Of a stretch of 64,000 nt of DNA, positions 26,688 through 35,723 are shown piece after piece. The first letter of the stretch is position 1; each line of letters starts with the position of its first letter. The DNA comes from Duganella lactea (GTDB lineage Bacteria; Pseudomonadota; Gammaproteobacteria; Burkholderiales; Burkholderiaceae_D). The stretch spans positions 1 through 64,000 of the forward strand of contig NZ_WWCP01000010.1 of the NCBI RefSeq assembly GCF_009857505.1, read 5' to 3'. The translations under genes were made by a program, and so were the position numbers. The notes beneath the pieces were generated by a model. The model was not told where the DNA came from, made no database searches, and saw nothing but the letters and a program-made list of their open reading frames with translations.

Positions 26688-27041
26688 TCAGCTTCCGCGG
26701 TAAGTCGAATAGGACCACGGCGACACCACCAGCGGCACATGGTAGTTCTGCTCCGCGTGGGCGACGCCGAACGCCAGCGTTACCTCATCGATAAAGCGCG
26801 GCTCCGGCAGCGCCACGCCCTGCGCCGCGAAATAGTCGCCGGCGCTGAACACCAGCTCATATTTGCCCTGTTTCAGTGCATCGCCTTCCAGCAACGGGGC
26901 GGAACAGCGGCCGTCGGCATTGGTGACGTCGTTCTTCAGCAGCGTGCGACCCCGCAGCCCGACCGCATACAAAGCCACTTTGACGCCGGCGCCCGGCTTG
27001 CCCTGCGCGATGTCGAGAACGTGCGTACTGAGTTTGCCCAT
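26688..27041 (-). CDS. uraH: 5-hydroxyisourate hydrolase
   Basis: A 117-residue transthyretin-like enzyme that hydrolyses 5-hydroxyisourate to OHCU in urate breakdown. The N-terminal LSTHVLDIAQGKPG and C-terminal YSTYRGS are diagnostic. ATG 27041 has AGGA upstream; the longer open frame reads through the promoter region and is rejected. There is no signal peptide, so it is cytoplasmic. It is divergent from puuE across a 109-base AT-rich gap holding an inverted repeat. The next enzyme, OHCU decarboxylase, is not in the window. Confidence 0.96.
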   Translation of the reverse strand: MGKLSTHVLDIAQGKPGAGVKVALYAVGLRGRTLLKNDVTNADGRCSAPLLEGDALKQGKYELVFSAGDYFAAQGVALPEPRFIDEVTLAFGVAHAEQNYHVPLVVSPWSYSTYRGS

Positions 27042-27083
27042 GATTGGTCCTATATTTGCTTGTGACAGGTATCTATTCAGTAA

Positions 27084-27117
27084 ATCATATACTGCCACGG
27101 ATCTGCGCATATATGAT
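27084..27117. promoter_or_regulatory. Inverted repeat between uraH and puuE
   Basis: Perfect 8-bp arms ATCATATA (27084-27091) and TATATGAT (27110-27117) are separated by 18 bases, in the centre of the divergent uraH/puuE promoter region. The symmetry and position fit an operator for a purine-responsive repressor such as a GntR- or MarR-type protein. No such regulator gene is adjacent. Confidence 0.45.
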
Positions 27118-27150
27118 TAGAGTTATATTCCCCATAGACTTGCCAGCGCC

Positions 27151-28104
27151 ATGACCACTTACGACAACTACCCGCGCGACATGATCGGCTACGGCCCGAA
27201 ACCGCCGCACGCGCAGTGGCCCGACAAGGCCCGCGTCGCCCTGCAATTCGTGTTGAATTACGAAGAGGGCGGCGAGAACAGCGTGCTGCACGGCGACGCC
27301 GGCTCCGAGACCTTCCTGTCCGAGATCATCGGCGCGGCCTCGTTCAGCAACCGCCACATGAGCATGGAGTCGCTGTACGAATATGGATCGCGCGCCGGTC
27401 TGTGGCGGCTGCTGCGCATGTTCGAGGAGCGCAAGCTGCCGCTGACGGTGTTCGGCGTTTCGATGGCGCTCAAGCGGCATCCGGAGGCGGTGGCGGCGTT
27501 CCAGCAACTGGGCCACGAAATCGCCTGCCACGGCCTGCGCTGGATCACCTACCAGAACATGGACGAAGCCACCGAGCGCGCGCACATGAAAGAAGCGGTG
27601 GACATCATCCGCGAACTGACCGGCAGCGCACCGCAAGGCTGGTACACCGGCCGCGATTCGCCGCAGACGCGCCGGCTGGTGATGGAGCACGGCGGCTTCC
27701 GCTACGACGCTGACTATTACGGCGACGACTTGCCATTCTGGCAGAAGGTCGACTACACCAACGCTGACGGTGTGGCCGTCAGCGCGCCGCAACTGATCGT
27801 GCCGTACACGCTGGACACCAACGACATGCGCTTCGCCGCCGCGCAAGGCTTCAACGCCGGCACGCAGTTCTTCGATTACCTGAAGGACGCCTTCGACGTG
27901 CTGTATGCCGAAGGTGATCCCAACGGCCTGAATCAGCCCAAGATGCTGTCCATCGGCCTGCATTGCCGCATTGTTGGACGTCCGGCGCGCGCGGCCTCGC
28001 TGGCGCGTTTCCTCGACTACGTGCAAAGCCACGACAACGTCTGGATCACGCGCCGTATCGATATCGCCGAACACTGGCGCAAGGTTCACCCATTTGCTGA
28101 ATGA
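27151..28104 (+). CDS. puuE: Allantoinase PuuE (polysaccharide-deacetylase fold)
   Basis: A 317-residue cytoplasmic enzyme of the metal-independent allantoinase type, converting allantoin to allantoate. The sequence NYPRDMIGYGPKPPHAQWP, then ALQFVLNYEEGGENSVLHGD, and GHEIACHGLRWI are characteristic of PuuE. The NodB-like fold is retained. ATG 27151 is the first codon matching the family N-terminus. It leads the operon puuE-xdhA-xdhB-xdhC-guaD, with 7 bases to xdhA. The short xdhA spacing and shared direction argue for one purine-catabolic transcript. Confidence 0.95.
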   Translation: MTTYDNYPRDMIGYGPKPPHAQWPDKARVALQFVLNYEEGGENSVLHGDAGSETFLSEIIGAASFSNRHMSMESLYEYGSRAGLWRLLRMFEERKLPLTVFGVSMALKRHPEAVAAFQQLGHEIACHGLRWITYQNMDEATERAHMKEAVDIIRELTGSAPQGWYTGRDSPQTRRLVMEHGGFRYDADYYGDDLPFWQKVDYTNADGVAVSAPQLIVPYTLDTNDMRFAAAQGFNAGTQFFDYLKDAFDVLYAEGDPNGLNQPKMLSIGLHCRIVGRPARAASLARFLDYVQSHDNVWITRRIDIAEHWRKVHPFAE

Positions 28105-28111
28105 GATTCCG

Positions 28112-29581
28112 ATGTCCGACCCGATACGCTTTTACTTCCGTGGCGCAGTTCAGGAAATCCACGACGCCGCACCCACTCGCACCGTGCTGCAGCACCTGCG
28201 CGAGGACCTGCATTGCACCGGCACCAAAGAAGGCTGCGCCGAGGGCGACTGCGGCGCCTGCACGGTGGTCGTCGGTAGTCTGAACGCCGCCGGCCAGCTG
28301 GAGATGAAGGCGGTCAACTCCTGCATCCAGTTCGCGCCCACGCTGGACGGCAAGGCGCTGTTCACGGTGGAGGACATGCGGCAGCCGGACGGCGCGCTGC
28401 ACCCGGTGCAGCAGGCGATGGTCGAGTGTCACGGCTCGCAATGCGGTTTCTGTACGCCGGGCTTTGTGATGTCCTTGTGGGGCATGTACCTCGACCAAGA
28501 CGGCCAGCCGGCGCCGCGCAAGGAGATCGACGACTGCCTGTCCGGTAACCTGTGCCGCTGCACCGGCTACCGGCCGATCATCGACGCCGCGCGACGCATG
28601 ACCGAGCTGCCGAAAGTGTCGTTCGACCGTGACGCGCTGGCGCGCCAGTTGCAGGCCTTGCGGCGCGAGGCCGGTTCGACCTATACAGCGCAGGGGCAGT
28701 CGTTCCACGCCCCGCGCACGCTGGAAGAGTTGGTGGCGCTGCGCGTCGCGCATCCGCATGCGACGCTGCTGGCCGGCTCCACCGACATCGGCCTGTGGGT
28801 CACCAAGCAGATGCGCGCGTTGGGCGACATCATTTATCTCGGCCATGTGGGCGCGCTGCAAAGCGTGCGGCAGAATGACGGCATGCTGGAAATTGGCGCG
28901 GGCGTATCGCTGAATGACGCCTATGCGGCGCTGTGCGAGCTGTATCCGGCGCAGCTGAGCGAATTGTGGCAGCGCTTTGCGTCGCTGCCGATCCGCAACG
29001 CGGGCACGCTGGGCGGCAATGTCGCCAACGGTTCGCCGATCGGCGATTCGATGCCGTGGCTGATCGCGCTGGGCAGCGAGGTTGTGCTGCAAGGTCCATC
29101 CGGCCGGCGCGTGCTGCCGCTGGAAGCTTTTTATCTGGACTATCAGAAGAAGGATTTGCAGGCCGACGAATTGGTCGCCGCCGTGCGCGTGCCGCTGCCT
29201 CGGCAGAATGTGCGGTTCCGTACCTACAAGCTGGCCAAGCGCTTCGACCAGGATATCTCCGCGGTGTGCGCGGCGTTTGCGTTCAGGCTGGAAGACGGCA
29301 CGGTGCGGGACGCGCGCATCGCCTTCGGCGGCATGGCGGCAACGCCGCGCCGCGCCGCGCGCGCTGAAGCGTCGCTGATTGGCTTGCGCTGGAGCGAGGC
29401 CAATCTGCGCGTGGCGATGGACCAGTTGCAGCAGGACTTCGCGCCGCTGTCGGATATGCGTGCATCCAGCACCTACCGCATGCAGACGGCGCAGAACCTG
29501 TTGCGCCGCTTCTGGCTGGAGACGCGCCCCGATGCGCCGCTCGCGGCGGACGCCGTCAACGCTTTCGCGTGCCGCGCATGA
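28112..29581 (+). CDS. xdhA: Xanthine dehydrogenase small subunit (FeS/FAD)
   Basis: A 489-residue subunit carrying two [2Fe-2S] clusters and FAD, which oxidises hypoxanthine and xanthine to urate together with XdhB. The first cluster is at GCAEGDCGAC (C42, C47, C50), the second at CGFCTPGF and CLSGNLCRCTGYRP. The FAD domain has LLAGSTDIGLWV and IRNAGTLGGNVANGSPIGDS. ATG 28112 is preferred; the upstream in-frame extension lies within puuE. The xdhB start follows within 12 bases. Confidence 0.97.
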   Translation: MSDPIRFYFRGAVQEIHDAAPTRTVLQHLREDLHCTGTKEGCAEGDCGACTVVVGSLNAAGQLEMKAVNSCIQFAPTLDGKALFTVEDMRQPDGALHPVQQAMVECHGSQCGFCTPGFVMSLWGMYLDQDGQPAPRKEIDDCLSGNLCRCTGYRPIIDAARRMTELPKVSFDRDALARQLQALRREAGSTYTAQGQSFHAPRTLEELVALRVAHPHATLLAGSTDIGLWVTKQMRALGDIIYLGHVGALQSVRQNDGMLEIGAGVSLNDAYAALCELYPAQLSELWQRFASLPIRNAGTLGGNVANGSPIGDSMPWLIALGSEVVLQGPSGRRVLPLEAFYLDYQKKDLQADELVAAVRVPLPRQNVRFRTYKLAKRFDQDISAVCAAFAFRLEDGTVRDARIAFGGMAATPRRAARAEASLIGLRWSEANLRVAMDQLQQDFAPLSDMRASSTYRMQTAQNLLRRFWLETRPDAPLAADAVNAFACRA

Positions 29582-29592
29582 AGGAGGCCATG

Positions 29593-31893
29593 ATGAATGA
29601 ATGGACAGCGGTAGGCGTATCGCGCCCGCACGAATCGGCCGAGCTGCATGTGCTGGGTCAGGCCACCTATACCGACGATATCCCCGAGCTGCAAGGCACG
29701 CTGCATGCGGCGCTGGGTCTGTCGTCCAAGGCCCATGCGCGCATCACGGCGATGGATCTGGCGCCGGTGCGCGCCGCGCCGGGTGTGGTGGCGGTCTACA
29801 CCGCGGCTGATATTGCCGGTACCAACGATTGCGGGCCGATCATCCATGACGATCCGATTCTGGCTGTCGAGGAAGTGATGTATGTCGGTCAGCCGATCTT
29901 CATCGTGGTGGCGGATACGCACGACAACGCGCGCCGCGCCGCGCGCAAGGCGGTGGTCGCGTATGAGGAACTGCCGGCGATCTTCACGCCGCAGGAAGCC
30001 AAGGCCGCCGGCGCGTATGTGCTGCCGCCGATGCAGTTGAAACGTGGTGATTACCAGGCCGCTTTCGAGGCCGCGCCGCGCGTGGTCAAGGGCCAGTTGT
30101 TTGTCGGCGGCCAGGAACAGTTCTACCTCGAAGGCCAGATCGCCTATGCGATTCCGAAAGAAGACAACGGCCTGCTGGTGCAATGCTCTACGCAGCATCC
30201 GAGCGAAATGCAGCACGTGGTGGCGCATGCCATCGGCGTGCATTCGCACAAGGTGCAAGTGGAGTGCCGCCGCATGGGCGGAGGCTTCGGCGGCAAGGAG
30301 TCGCAGTCCGCCTTGTGGGCGGCATCGGCCGGCATTGCCGCGTCCATGTTGCGCCGTCCGGTCAAGCTGCGCGCCGACCGGGATGACGACATGCTGGTCA
30401 CCGGCAAGCGTCACTGCTTCTACTACGAGTACGAGGTGGGCTACGACGACAACGGCAAGATTCTCGCGGCGCGCGTGGACATGACCTTGCGAGCCGGTTT
30501 CTCAGCCGACTTGTCGGGACCCGTGGCGACGCGGGCGGTCTGCCACTTCGATAACACCTACTACCTGTCGGACGTGGATATTCGCGCTGGTTGCGGCAAG
30601 ACGAATACGCAGTCGAATACGGCATTTCGCGGTTTCGGCGGCCCGCAAGGTGCGATTGCGATCGAGTACATCATCGACGAGATCGCGCGTAACCTCGGGC
30701 GTGATGCGCTGGATATCCGCCGGCTCAATTTCTACGGCAAGACTGAGCGCAACGTGACGCCCTATGGCCAGCAGATTGTCGATAACATCATTGAGGCGTT
30801 GACGGCGGAACTGGAGCAGACCAGCGAATACCGCGCGCGCCGCAAGGCGATTGAGGCATTCAACGCCACCAGCCCGGTGCTGAAAAAGGGGATTGCGTTC
30901 ACGCCGCTGAAGTTCGGCATCGCGTTCAATGTCACGCACCTGAATCAGGCGGGCGCGCTGGTGCATGTGTATGTCGATGGTTCGGTGCTGGTCAATCATG
31001 GCGGCACGGAGATGGGGCAGGGCATCAACACCAAGGTGATGCAGGTGGTCGCTCATGAACTGGGCCTTGATCTGTCGCAGGTGCGTATCACGGCCACGGA
31101 TACCAGCAAGGTGGCGAATACCTCGGCGACCGCCGCGTCTACCGGCGCGGATTTGAACGGCAAGGCGGCGCAGGATGCGGCGCGGCAGATTCGTGAACGT
31201 CTGGCCGCGTATGCGGTCAAGCTGTATGGCGATGACGATGGCCAGCCGGTTCGCTTCCAGGATAACCATGTGCAGGTGAACGGGCACAATGTGCTGTTCG
31301 CGGAGCTGGTGCAGAAGGCGTATCTGGCGCGCGTGCAGTTGTGGTCCGATGGTTTCTACGCGACCCCCGGCCTGCACTGGGACGCGAAGACAATGAATGG
31401 GCATCCGTTCTCGTACTATGCGTATGGCGCGGCGGTTTCCGAAGTGGTGGTCGATACGCTGACCGGCGAGTGGAAGCTGTTGCGCGCCGATGCCCTGTAC
31501 GATGCCGGTCGTTCGCTGAATCCCGCCATCGATATCGGCCAGGTCGAAGGCGCGTTCATTCAGGGCATGGGCTGGCTGACCACCGAACAGCTGTGGTGGA
31601 ATGCGGCGGGCAAGTTGATGACGCATGCGCCGTCCACCTACAAGATTCCGGGGATTTCGGATTGTCCTGAGGATTTCCGCGTGAAGCTGTTCGATAACGG
31701 CAACGTGGAGGACAGTATCCACCGCTCGAAGGCGGTGGGTGAGCCGCCATTGCTGCTGCCGTTTTCGGTGTTCTTCGCGATTCGCGACGCGATTTCTGCG
31801 GTAGGCGGGCATCGGGTGAATCCGCCATTGAACGCGCCGGCCACCAGCGAGGAGATCTTGCGGGCGGTGTCGATTGTGGAAGTGATGGCGTGA
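29593..31893 (+). CDS. xdhB: Xanthine dehydrogenase large (molybdopterin) subunit
   Basis: A 766-residue subunit holding the molybdenum cofactor. The family motifs are visible: RRMGGGFGGKE, FRGFGGPQG, GGTEMGQGINTK and KAVGEPPLLLPFSVFFAIRDA, which contains the catalytic Glu. ATG 29593 is chosen because AAGGAGG (29581-29587) sits 5 bases upstream; ATGs at 29590 and 29578 are too close to or before it. Length is normal. The stop overlaps the xdhC start (ATGATG). Confidence 0.97.
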   Translation: MNEWTAVGVSRPHESAELHVLGQATYTDDIPELQGTLHAALGLSSKAHARITAMDLAPVRAAPGVVAVYTAADIAGTNDCGPIIHDDPILAVEEVMYVGQPIFIVVADTHDNARRAARKAVVAYEELPAIFTPQEAKAAGAYVLPPMQLKRGDYQAAFEAAPRVVKGQLFVGGQEQFYLEGQIAYAIPKEDNGLLVQCSTQHPSEMQHVVAHAIGVHSHKVQVECRRMGGGFGGKESQSALWAASAGIAASMLRRPVKLRADRDDDMLVTGKRHCFYYEYEVGYDDNGKILAARVDMTLRAGFSADLSGPVATRAVCHFDNTYYLSDVDIRAGCGKTNTQSNTAFRGFGGPQGAIAIEYIIDEIARNLGRDALDIRRLNFYGKTERNVTPYGQQIVDNIIEALTAELEQTSEYRARRKAIEAFNATSPVLKKGIAFTPLKFGIAFNVTHLNQAGALVHVYVDGSVLVNHGGTEMGQGINTKVMQVVAHELGLDLSQVRITATDTSKVANTSATAASTGADLNGKAAQDAARQIRERLAAYAVKLYGDDDGQPVRFQDNHVQVNGHNVLFAELVQKAYLARVQLWSDGFYATPGLHWDAKTMNGHPFSYYAYGAAVSEVVVDTLTGEWKLLRADALYDAGRSLNPAIDIGQVEGAFIQGMGWLTTEQLWWNAAGKLMTHAPSTYKIPGISDCPEDFRVKLFDNGNVEDSIHRSKAVGEPPLLLPFSVFFAIRDAISAVGGHRVNPPLNAPATSEEILRAVSIVEVMA

Positions 31894-32885
31894 TGAATGT
31901 CTGGCTGACAACGCAAGTGTCGCAACCGGCGGTGCTGGTGACTGTGGTGATCGTCGAGGGTTCCGGCCCGCGCGAGCCGGGCGCCAAGATGCTGGTGACG
32001 GCGCGCGGTCAGCACGATACGATCGGCGGCGGGCATCTGGAAATGTGCGCCGTGGCGTTGGCGCGTGAGATGCTGAAAGGCGCGGCGACGGCGCGTCTGG
32101 AACGTTATGCGCTCGGCCCGACGCTGGGGCAGTGCTGCGGCGGCGTGGTGCATCTGGCGTTTGAGTTGGTCGGCCCCGAACTGGCCGCCGTGTTGGCCGG
32201 TCTGCGCGCGCGACCGCGCGAAGACCACTGGCGCCTCAGCGCCATCGACGGCCCGGCCACCGCGCTGCTGCTCGGCCCCGGCGAGTCCAGCATCCCGGCC
32301 GTCGACCGCGAGCGCGGCACGCATGTGCTGCGCGACGCGCAGGGGCGGCGCTGGCTGGCCGATCCTTGCCTGGCGCCACGCGCGCATCTGGTGTTGTTCG
32401 GCGCCGGCCATGTCGGCACGGCCATCATGCGCCTGCTGGGCGAGCTGCCGTGCACCGTCACCTGGGTCGATGAGCGCGAGGACATGTTCCCCGCAGACCC
32501 GCCGGTCAACGTCACCGTGGAAGCGACCGACATGCCGGAAGCCTGCGTGACCGCTGCGCCTGCGGACGCCAGCTACCTCGTGATGACCCACAGCCACGCA
32601 CTGGACCAGCGCCTGACCGAAGCCATTCTGACGAGAGAAAACGTCGGCTGGTTCGGACTGATCGGATCGCACACCAAGCGGGTACAATTCGAGCGTCGCA
32701 TGGCCGCGCGCGGCGTCCCGCAAGACCGTATCGACAACATGGTCTGCCCCATCGGATTACCGGGCATCTCCAGCAAACTCCCCGCCGCCATCGCCGCCTC
32801 CGTGTGCGCGCAATTGTTGATGGTGTGGGAGCGGCAGCAAACCGCCGCACTCAACGCGCCGGCACGGCTGGCTGTCGCAAGCTAA
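31893..32885 (+). CDS. xdhC: Xanthine dehydrogenase accessory protein XdhC
   Basis: A 330-residue chaperone that binds and inserts the sulfurated molybdenum cofactor into XdhB. The N-terminal XdhC/CoxI domain has VEGSGPREPGAKMLVT and GGGHLEM; the C-terminal Rossmann domain has LFGAGHVGTAIMRLLGELP. A conserved QCCGG motif is present. ATG 31893 overlaps the xdhB stop. Its presence directly after xdhB shows that the cluster encodes a complete, maturable enzyme. The 30 bases before guaD contain no terminator. Confidence 0.96.
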   Translation: MNVWLTTQVSQPAVLVTVVIVEGSGPREPGAKMLVTARGQHDTIGGGHLEMCAVALAREMLKGAATARLERYALGPTLGQCCGGVVHLAFELVGPELAAVLAGLRARPREDHWRLSAIDGPATALLLGPGESSIPAVDRERGTHVLRDAQGRRWLADPCLAPRAHLVLFGAGHVGTAIMRLLGELPCTVTWVDEREDMFPADPPVNVTVEATDMPEACVTAAPADASYLVMTHSHALDQRLTEAILTRENVGWFGLIGSHTKRVQFERRMAARGVPQDRIDNMVCPIGLPGISSKLPAAIAASVCAQLLMVWERQQTAALNAPARLAVAS

Positions 32886-32915
32886 ACTACGCATTCAGAT
32901 TCAAGAAAGACCAAC

Positions 32916-34223
32916 ATGACCACCAACCTGCAAGCCTATCGTGGCAGCTTGCTGCACTTTCTCGCCGATCCGGCCTTCAACGAACGGTCTCACGACTGGC
33001 ACGAAGACGGCCTGCTGATCGTCGAGGACGGCAAAGTCAAAGCCGCCGGCGACTACGCCGCGCTGCACGCCACGCTTCCCGCCGGCGCCGTGGTGCACGA
33101 CTACAGCGGCAAGCTGCTGATGCCGGGCTTCATCGACACCCACATCCACTACCCGCAGACCGACATGATCGCCTCGCCGTCGGAAGGCTTGCTGCCATGG
33201 CTGGAAACCTACACCTTCCCGTCCGAACGCCAGTTCGAGGACAGCAAGCATGCCGCCAACGTGGCCGACTTCTTTCTCGACGAGCTGCTACGCTGCGGCA
33301 CCACCACCGCCATGGTCTACTGCACCGTACACCCGCAATCGGTGGACGCCTTCTTCGCCGCCAGCGAGCAGCGCGGCCTGCGCATGGTGGCCGGCAAGGT
33401 GATGATGGACCGGAACTGCCCCGACTTCCTGCGCGACACCGCCGAAACCAGCGCCCGCGACACCGAAGCGCTGATCCAGCGCTGGCACAAGCGCGGCCGC
33501 GCGCTTTACGCCATCACGCCGCGCTTCGCGCCGACGTCCAGCGAGCGCCAGTTGCAGCTGGCCGGCGAACTGGCGGCCGCCTATCCTGACACCTACATCC
33601 AGACCCACGTATCCGAAAACGAGGCCGAATGCGCGTGGGTGCGCGAGCTGTTCCCCAACTCGCGCAGCTACATCGACGTCTACGACAGCTACGGCATGAT
33701 GCGCCCGCGCGCCATGTATGGCCACTGCATCTGGCTCGATGAGCAGGACCGCCGGCGCATGGCCGAAACCCAGTCCGCCGCCGCCATCTGCCCGACCTCC
33801 AATCTGTTCCTCGGCAGCGGCCTGTTCGACTTCGAGCGCGCCGACGATGCCGGCGTGCTGCTCTCGCTGGCCACCGACGTGGGCGGTGGCACCTCGTTCT
33901 CGATGTTGCAAACAATGAATGAAGCCTATAAAGTAGCGCGCTTGAAGGGCAGTTATCTGCCGGCTTTGCGCATGTTCTACCTGGCCACGCTGGGCGCCGC
34001 GCGCAGCATGCAGCTCGAAGGCACCATCGGCAATTTCGCTGCCGGGACAGAGGCGGACTTCATCGTCATCGACCCGCAGGCGACGCCGCTGCTGCAGCGG
34101 CGCACGTCGCGCGGCAACAGTCTGGAAGAGCTGCTGTTCGCTTTGGCGCTGCTGGGCGACGACCGCGCGATCGCTGCCACCTATGCCGCCGGCCGTCAGG
34201 TGCATGCCCGTGAAATGAGTTAA
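32916..34223 (+). CDS. guaD: Guanine deaminase
   Basis: A 435-residue amidohydrolase that converts guanine to xanthine, feeding XdhAB. Zinc ligands are visible: DTHIHYPQTD near residue 75, then the His in YIQTHVSENEAE, MYGHCIWLD, and the Asp in LATDVGGGTSFSM. Residues at the C-terminus (LIVIDP-like FIVIDPQATPLL) belong to the amidohydrolase beta-sandwich. The protein is cytoplasmic. It lies 30 bases after xdhC and 14 bases before the secreted adenosine deaminase gene, and so is probably in the same transcript. Confidence 0.96.
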   Translation: MTTNLQAYRGSLLHFLADPAFNERSHDWHEDGLLIVEDGKVKAAGDYAALHATLPAGAVVHDYSGKLLMPGFIDTHIHYPQTDMIASPSEGLLPWLETYTFPSERQFEDSKHAANVADFFLDELLRCGTTTAMVYCTVHPQSVDAFFAASEQRGLRMVAGKVMMDRNCPDFLRDTAETSARDTEALIQRWHKRGRALYAITPRFAPTSSERQLQLAGELAAAYPDTYIQTHVSENEAECAWVRELFPNSRSYIDVYDSYGMMRPRAMYGHCIWLDEQDRRRMAETQSAAAICPTSNLFLGSGLFDFERADDAGVLLSLATDVGGGTSFSMLQTMNEAYKVARLKGSYLPALRMFYLATLGAARSMQLEGTIGNFAAGTEADFIVIDPQATPLLQRRTSRGNSLEELLFALALLGDDRAIAATYAAGRQVHAREMS

Positions 34224-34237
34224 CCAAGGACCCGACC

Positions 34238-35683
34238 ATGAAGAAAAACATCGCCAGCCTGAAGGCCGCCGCACTGGCCGCCGCCGTGTTCTGCGCCATG
34301 CCGCAGGCGCACGCCGCCAACGCCAATGAGGAAGCCACCAAGCGCCACTTCGCGTCGCTGGTCGCGCCGGGCAAGGAGCCAAAACTGGCCGAGTTGACGA
34401 TGTTCTTCACGCTGATGCCCAAGGGCGGCGATCTGCATCACCACTACTCGGGCGCGATCTACGCCGAGCAGTATCTGGAGTGGGTGGACAAGGAAGGCTT
34501 CTGCGTCAACAAGACCAATTACACCATTGAGAAGGTCAAACCCTACGCCGGCTGCCTGTCGGGTGAGGGCGTCCTGACTGACAACACCGTGCTGGCCAAT
34601 CTGCTGCAGCGCTGGTCGGACAAGGATTTCTACAACCACGGCGCCATCCAGTCGCCGCCGGATCGCCAGTTCTTCGACACCTTCGCCTATTTCAATCCGG
34701 TGGCGTCGACCAACGCGGTGGATGGCCTGCAACGCCTGAAGCAGCGTGCCATTCAGGAAAACGTCAGCTACATCGAAACGATCTACGAGATCGCGCCGAT
34801 CGCGCAGGATGCGGACTTTGACAAGAAAGCGCTGTCCGCCGGCGTGACCGAAGCCGATTTCGCCGCGCTGTCGGCCAAGCTGGAAAAAGATCAGGCCTTC
34901 CAGGGCTGGATCAGCTCTTACCTGAAGAATGTGGACACGGTCAGTGTCGGCATCGACGATGCCAACTTCACGCTGCGCTACCAGCCGTTCGCGCTGCGCT
35001 TCCTGTCGCCGTCGCAGGTGTACTCGCAGATCGTCTCCAGCTTCAAGCTGGCCACCTCGAATCCGAAGATCGTCGGCGTCAACATCGTCGGCCAGGAGAG
35101 CGTGCATGTGTCGATGCGCGACTATGCGCTGCACATGCAGATGTTCAAATTCCTCAAGTCGAGATATCCGCAGGTGAAACTGGCGCTGCACGCCGGCGAG
35201 TTGTCGCTGGGCATGGTGGAGCCGGAAGGCCTGACCTTCCACATCAAGGACGCCATCGATGTCGCCGGCGCCAGCCGCATCGGCCACGGCATGGACATTG
35301 CCCACGAGAGCAATCCGCTGGCCATCATGAAAAAAATGCGTGATCAGAAGATCCCGGTCGAAGTCAATTTGAGCAGCAACGACTTTATCCTGGGCATCAA
35401 GGATCAGGCGCACCCGGTCACGCTGTTCCGCAAATATGGCGTGCCGTATGTGCTGTCGACCGATGATGCCGGTGTGTCGCGCAATAATCTGTCCGGCGAA
35501 TACGTGCTGTATGCGGCGCGCTACCAGCCGGATTATGCGGAAGTGAAAAAACTGTCATACGACAGCATCCGTTATTCCTTCCTCAATGACGCCGATAAAC
35601 AACGCTTGTTGAAGGCATTGGACGGCAAATTCACCAAATTCGAGGCGGAGATCGCCGGCGCCAAGTCGCCGGCCGGCCGCTGA
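34238..35683 (+). CDS. Secreted adenosine deaminase-family protein
   Basis: A 481-residue metal-dependent deaminase with a clear Sec signal peptide (KKNIASLKAAALAAAVFCAMPQAHA). Active-site motifs of adenosine deaminase are intact: GGDLHHHYSG (H67, H69), LALHAGELSLG, RIGHGMD and VLSTDDAGVSR. The large N-terminal extension and export resemble the ADGF/CECR1 branch rather than cytosolic Add. It would convert adenosine to inosine in the periplasm or outside. It is the last gene of the puuE operon and is followed by a hairpin terminator. Confidence 0.9.
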   Translation: MKKNIASLKAAALAAAVFCAMPQAHAANANEEATKRHFASLVAPGKEPKLAELTMFFTLMPKGGDLHHHYSGAIYAEQYLEWVDKEGFCVNKTNYTIEKVKPYAGCLSGEGVLTDNTVLANLLQRWSDKDFYNHGAIQSPPDRQFFDTFAYFNPVASTNAVDGLQRLKQRAIQENVSYIETIYEIAPIAQDADFDKKALSAGVTEADFAALSAKLEKDQAFQGWISSYLKNVDTVSVGIDDANFTLRYQPFALRFLSPSQVYSQIVSSFKLATSNPKIVGVNIVGQESVHVSMRDYALHMQMFKFLKSRYPQVKLALHAGELSLGMVEPEGLTFHIKDAIDVAGASRIGHGMDIAHESNPLAIMKKMRDQKIPVEVNLSSNDFILGIKDQAHPVTLFRKYGVPYVLSTDDAGVSRNNLSGEYVLYAARYQPDYAEVKKLSYDSIRYSFLNDADKQRLLKALDGKFTKFEAEIAGAKSPAGR

Positions 35684-35687
35684 AAAA

Positions 35688-35723
35688 CGGGGCGTTTGTG
35701 GCGTCTAATCCACAAACGCCCCG
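35688..35723 (+). terminator. Hairpin terminator after the deaminase gene
   Basis: A 14-bp perfect stem (CGGGGCGTTTGTGG / CCACAAACGCCCCG) with an 8-base loop starts 5 bases beyond the stop codon. The T tract is weak (GTTGTTAC). It closes the puuE-xdh-guaD operon. Confidence 0.75.
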
